This document shows, one piece after another, positions 62,654 to 64,000 of a DNA stretch of 64,000 bases. Positions within the stretch are counted from its first letter, which is position 1. Each line of letters starts with the position of its first letter. The position numbers and the translations under genes were made by a program. Source of the stretch: Micavibrio aeruginosavorus_D (GTDB taxonomy: Bacteria; Pseudomonadota; Alphaproteobacteria; Micavibrionales; Micavibrionaceae); assembly GCF_051245535.1 (NCBI RefSeq), contig NZ_CP195303.1, forward strand, positions 1-64,000, in the 5' to 3' direction. Under the pieces are notes generated by a model. The model was not told the DNA's origin. It saw only the letters and a program-made list of their open reading frames with translations, and did no database searches.

Positions 62654-63403
62654 TTAAATTTTCAGCCGCATCACCAATGGGAAGAATATAAATCCGGAAA
62701 TAAACCCGCCAATATGCGCGGCCCACGCGATTGAGCTGCCGCCCGGTCCGCCCATGGACCCAAACGCCACGGAAATCACGATCCACAGCAGGATAAACGG
62801 CCACAGCCCGTATTTCCCGCCCATGCTGCCGGGGTTTTGGGCGTAGAGGACCAGCATGGTGGCCGCGAACAATCCGCTGATGCTGCCCGATGCGCCGATG
62901 ACCGGGGCATCCGATCCCCAGTTCAGCGCCATGTGAAACGCAACCGCCGCCAATCCGCACAGCACGAATAAAATCACCATGCGTTTGCCGCCGATCACGC
63001 GTTCGCATCCGGCGCCGAACGCCATCATCATCACGCTGTTCAATCCCACATGCAACCATCCGCCATGGATCAGCATATAGGTGAAGGGGCCAACAACCAT
63101 GGGCCAGCTAAATCCGAATTGTCCGGTGTAATACGCGGGCACGAATCCCATATGCATCATCACCCAATATTGCCATTCAGGGCTCAGGGCAAAACTCATA
63201 ATCAATTGCACAAGGACGAAGGTAACCATCATCCATTTCGTTACGGGCGGCAGGTTGATCAGCGGGCCGTGATGCTCATCCGTTTGTGCATGTGCGTTCT
63301 TATCGCGCTTTTGAAAACGGACGATATTGCTGTCCGTTCCCATTGTTTTATGGGGGGTTTCATCATGGTTTTCGCCGTTATTATGGCCATTATCATCTTG
63401 CAT
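62654..63403 (-). CDS. Rhomboid-family intramembrane serine protease
   Basis: 249 residues from ATG 63403 (GGGG ribosome-binding site; a TTG at 63421 is also in frame). The N-terminal about 60 residues are a hydrophilic His/Asn/Lys-rich tail, then six transmembrane helices. Catalytic dyad: Ser in GASGSISGLF and His in AAHIGGFISG; the conserved HGGWLHVGLNSVM is in helix 2. It cleaves membrane proteins within the bilayer. No partner is evident. Confidence 0.9.
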   Translation of the reverse strand: MQDDNGHNNGENHDETPHKTMGTDSNIVRFQKRDKNAHAQTDEHHGPLINLPPVTKWMMVTFVLVQLIMSFALSPEWQYWVMMHMGFVPAYYTGQFGFSWPMVVGPFTYMLIHGGWLHVGLNSVMMMAFGAGCERVIGGKRMVILFVLCGLAAVAFHMALNWGSDAPVIGASGSISGLFAATMLVLYAQNPGSMGGKYGLWPFILLWIVISVAFGSMGGPGGSSIAWAAHIGGFISGFIFFPLVMRLKI

Positions 63404-63491
63404 GCTGACCCCTTTGGCCAAACTGATTTCTTCGCCTATACTGCGGGCGACTTTTCGAATCTAGGGTTTTCCCGCATAAAGGACAAGTATC

Positions 63492-64000
63492 ATGGCATAT
63501 GATTTTACAACCGCGGCAAATTCGTTGGACGAATTCTGGATGCCGTTCACCCCGCAGCGTTATTTCAAAAAAGCGCCGCGCATGATCGTGCGGGCCAAGG
63601 GGATGTATTATTATGATCCGGAAGGCAAAGAAATTCTGGATGCCGCCGCAGGGATGTGGTGCGTCAATGCGGGCCATGACCAGCCAAAAATTAAAGAGGC
63701 CATCACCGCGCAACTGGAATTGATGGATTACGCGCCGTGTTTCCAATTCGGCCACCCCACCGTGTTCAAGGCCGCATCGCGTTTGATCGCCGATATGCCC
63801 GAACCCTTCACCAATGTGTTTTTCAGCAATTCGGGATCCGAAGCGGTGGATACGGCGCTGAAAATCGCGCTGGCCTATCACCGTCTGCGGGGCGAAGGCA
63901 CACGCCGCGTCCTGATCGGGCGCGAACGTGGCTATCACGGTGTTGGTTTTGGCGGTATTTCCGTTGGTGGCCTGCCGTATAACCGCGCGACCTTTGGCCA
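63492..64000 (+). CDS. Omega-amino acid--pyruvate aminotransferase, partial (5' end)
   Basis: First 169 codons of a class III PLP-dependent aminotransferase; the gene runs off the window. The reading frame starts ATG 63492 (MAYDFTTAANSLDEFWMPFT) and shows the family marks LDAAAGMWCVNAGH, NVFFSNSGSEAVDTALKIAL and ERGYHGVGFGG. The omega-amino acid:pyruvate (beta-alanine) subgroup is inferred from FWMPFTPQRYFKKAPRMIV and GMWCVNAGHDQPKI. Divergent from the rhomboid gene across about 90 bp. Confidence 0.93.
   Translation, partial: MAYDFTTAANSLDEFWMPFTPQRYFKKAPRMIVRAKGMYYYDPEGKEILDAAAGMWCVNAGHDQPKIKEAITAQLELMDYAPCFQFGHPTVFKAASRLIADMPEPFTNVFFSNSGSEAVDTALKIALAYHRLRGEGTRRVLIGRERGYHGVGFGGISVGGLPYNRATFG

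Noticed and set aside
1..64000. CRISPR arrays, insertion sequences and rRNA genes
   Set aside because: I saw no spaced direct-repeat array, transposase motif or rRNA sequence anywhere in the window.

Overview
The window looks like the start of a complete chromosome from a free-living alphaproteobacterium of moderate GC content. The first base is the start codon of dnaA, followed by dnaN, recF and gyrB. Alphaproteobacterial hallmarks are a circularly permuted (two-piece) ssrA gene with an ANDNF-type tag, an SspB-alpha-type adaptor, GapR, COQ9, a hemC-hemD-mitofilin-hemY cluster and a thyA-folA pair. Dot/Icm-family genes (icmO, icmP, a dotI-like gene) and many small orphan proteins suggest a lineage such as the predatory Micavibrio group. 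That placement is an inference; no search was run.

Layout. 1-8.6 kb: replication and topology genes (dnaA, dnaN, recF, gyrB) and argS. 8.6-14 kb, minus strand: a Dot/Icm coupling module (icmP, an unknown one-TM protein, icmO, a pilin-like protein). 14-19 kb: a TetR regulator, a lectin-fold orphan, tRNA-Thr, an AT-rich two-gene insert flanked by diverged copies of the 3' end of a HerA/YjgR-like ATPase gene, that ATPase, then SlyX-like and GreB. 19.7-23 kb: orphans, a FlgC-like rod protein, OsmC and a lipoprotein. 23-28 kb, minus strand: hflK-hflC-DUF2065-degP-miaA, a membrane and envelope protein quality-control operon ending in a tRNA-modification gene. 28-31 kb: mrp, folA and thyA. 31.3-35.2 kb: permuted ssrA, dps, an O-antigen-ligase/TPR protein and sspB. 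35-41 kb: a hydrolase, a complete macA-macB-outer-membrane-factor export operon and tRNA-Arg. 41-45.5 kb: a VOC protein, a UbiB-family kinase, COQ9, a DotI/IcmL-like protein, an N-formylglutamate amidohydrolase and GapR. 45.6-53.5 kb: a second ligase/TPR paralogue, orphans, acs, an EamA transporter and an EVE protein. 53.6-55.1 kb: three tandem paralogues of a family I do not recognise. 55-62 kb: gpsA and tsaD, divergent from hemC-hemD-HTH/mitofilin-hemY. 62-64 kb: an orphan, a rhomboid protease and the start of an omega-amino acid:pyruvate aminotransferase.

Links between genes. ssrA and sspB lie within 3 kb of each other and belong to one ribosome-rescue and proteolysis pathway; the encoded tag is unusually long and contains the adaptor-type ANDN motif twice. 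HflK/HflC, DegP and the rhomboid cover envelope protein quality control. COQ9 and the UbiB-like kinase face each other across a shared promoter region. The most novel-looking items are the tandem CxxCxC paralogues, the dispersed Dot/Icm parts with an unknown partner, the duplicated-motif ssrA tag with its hairpin-rich linker, the island next to tRNA-Thr, and the HTH-mitofilin fusion.
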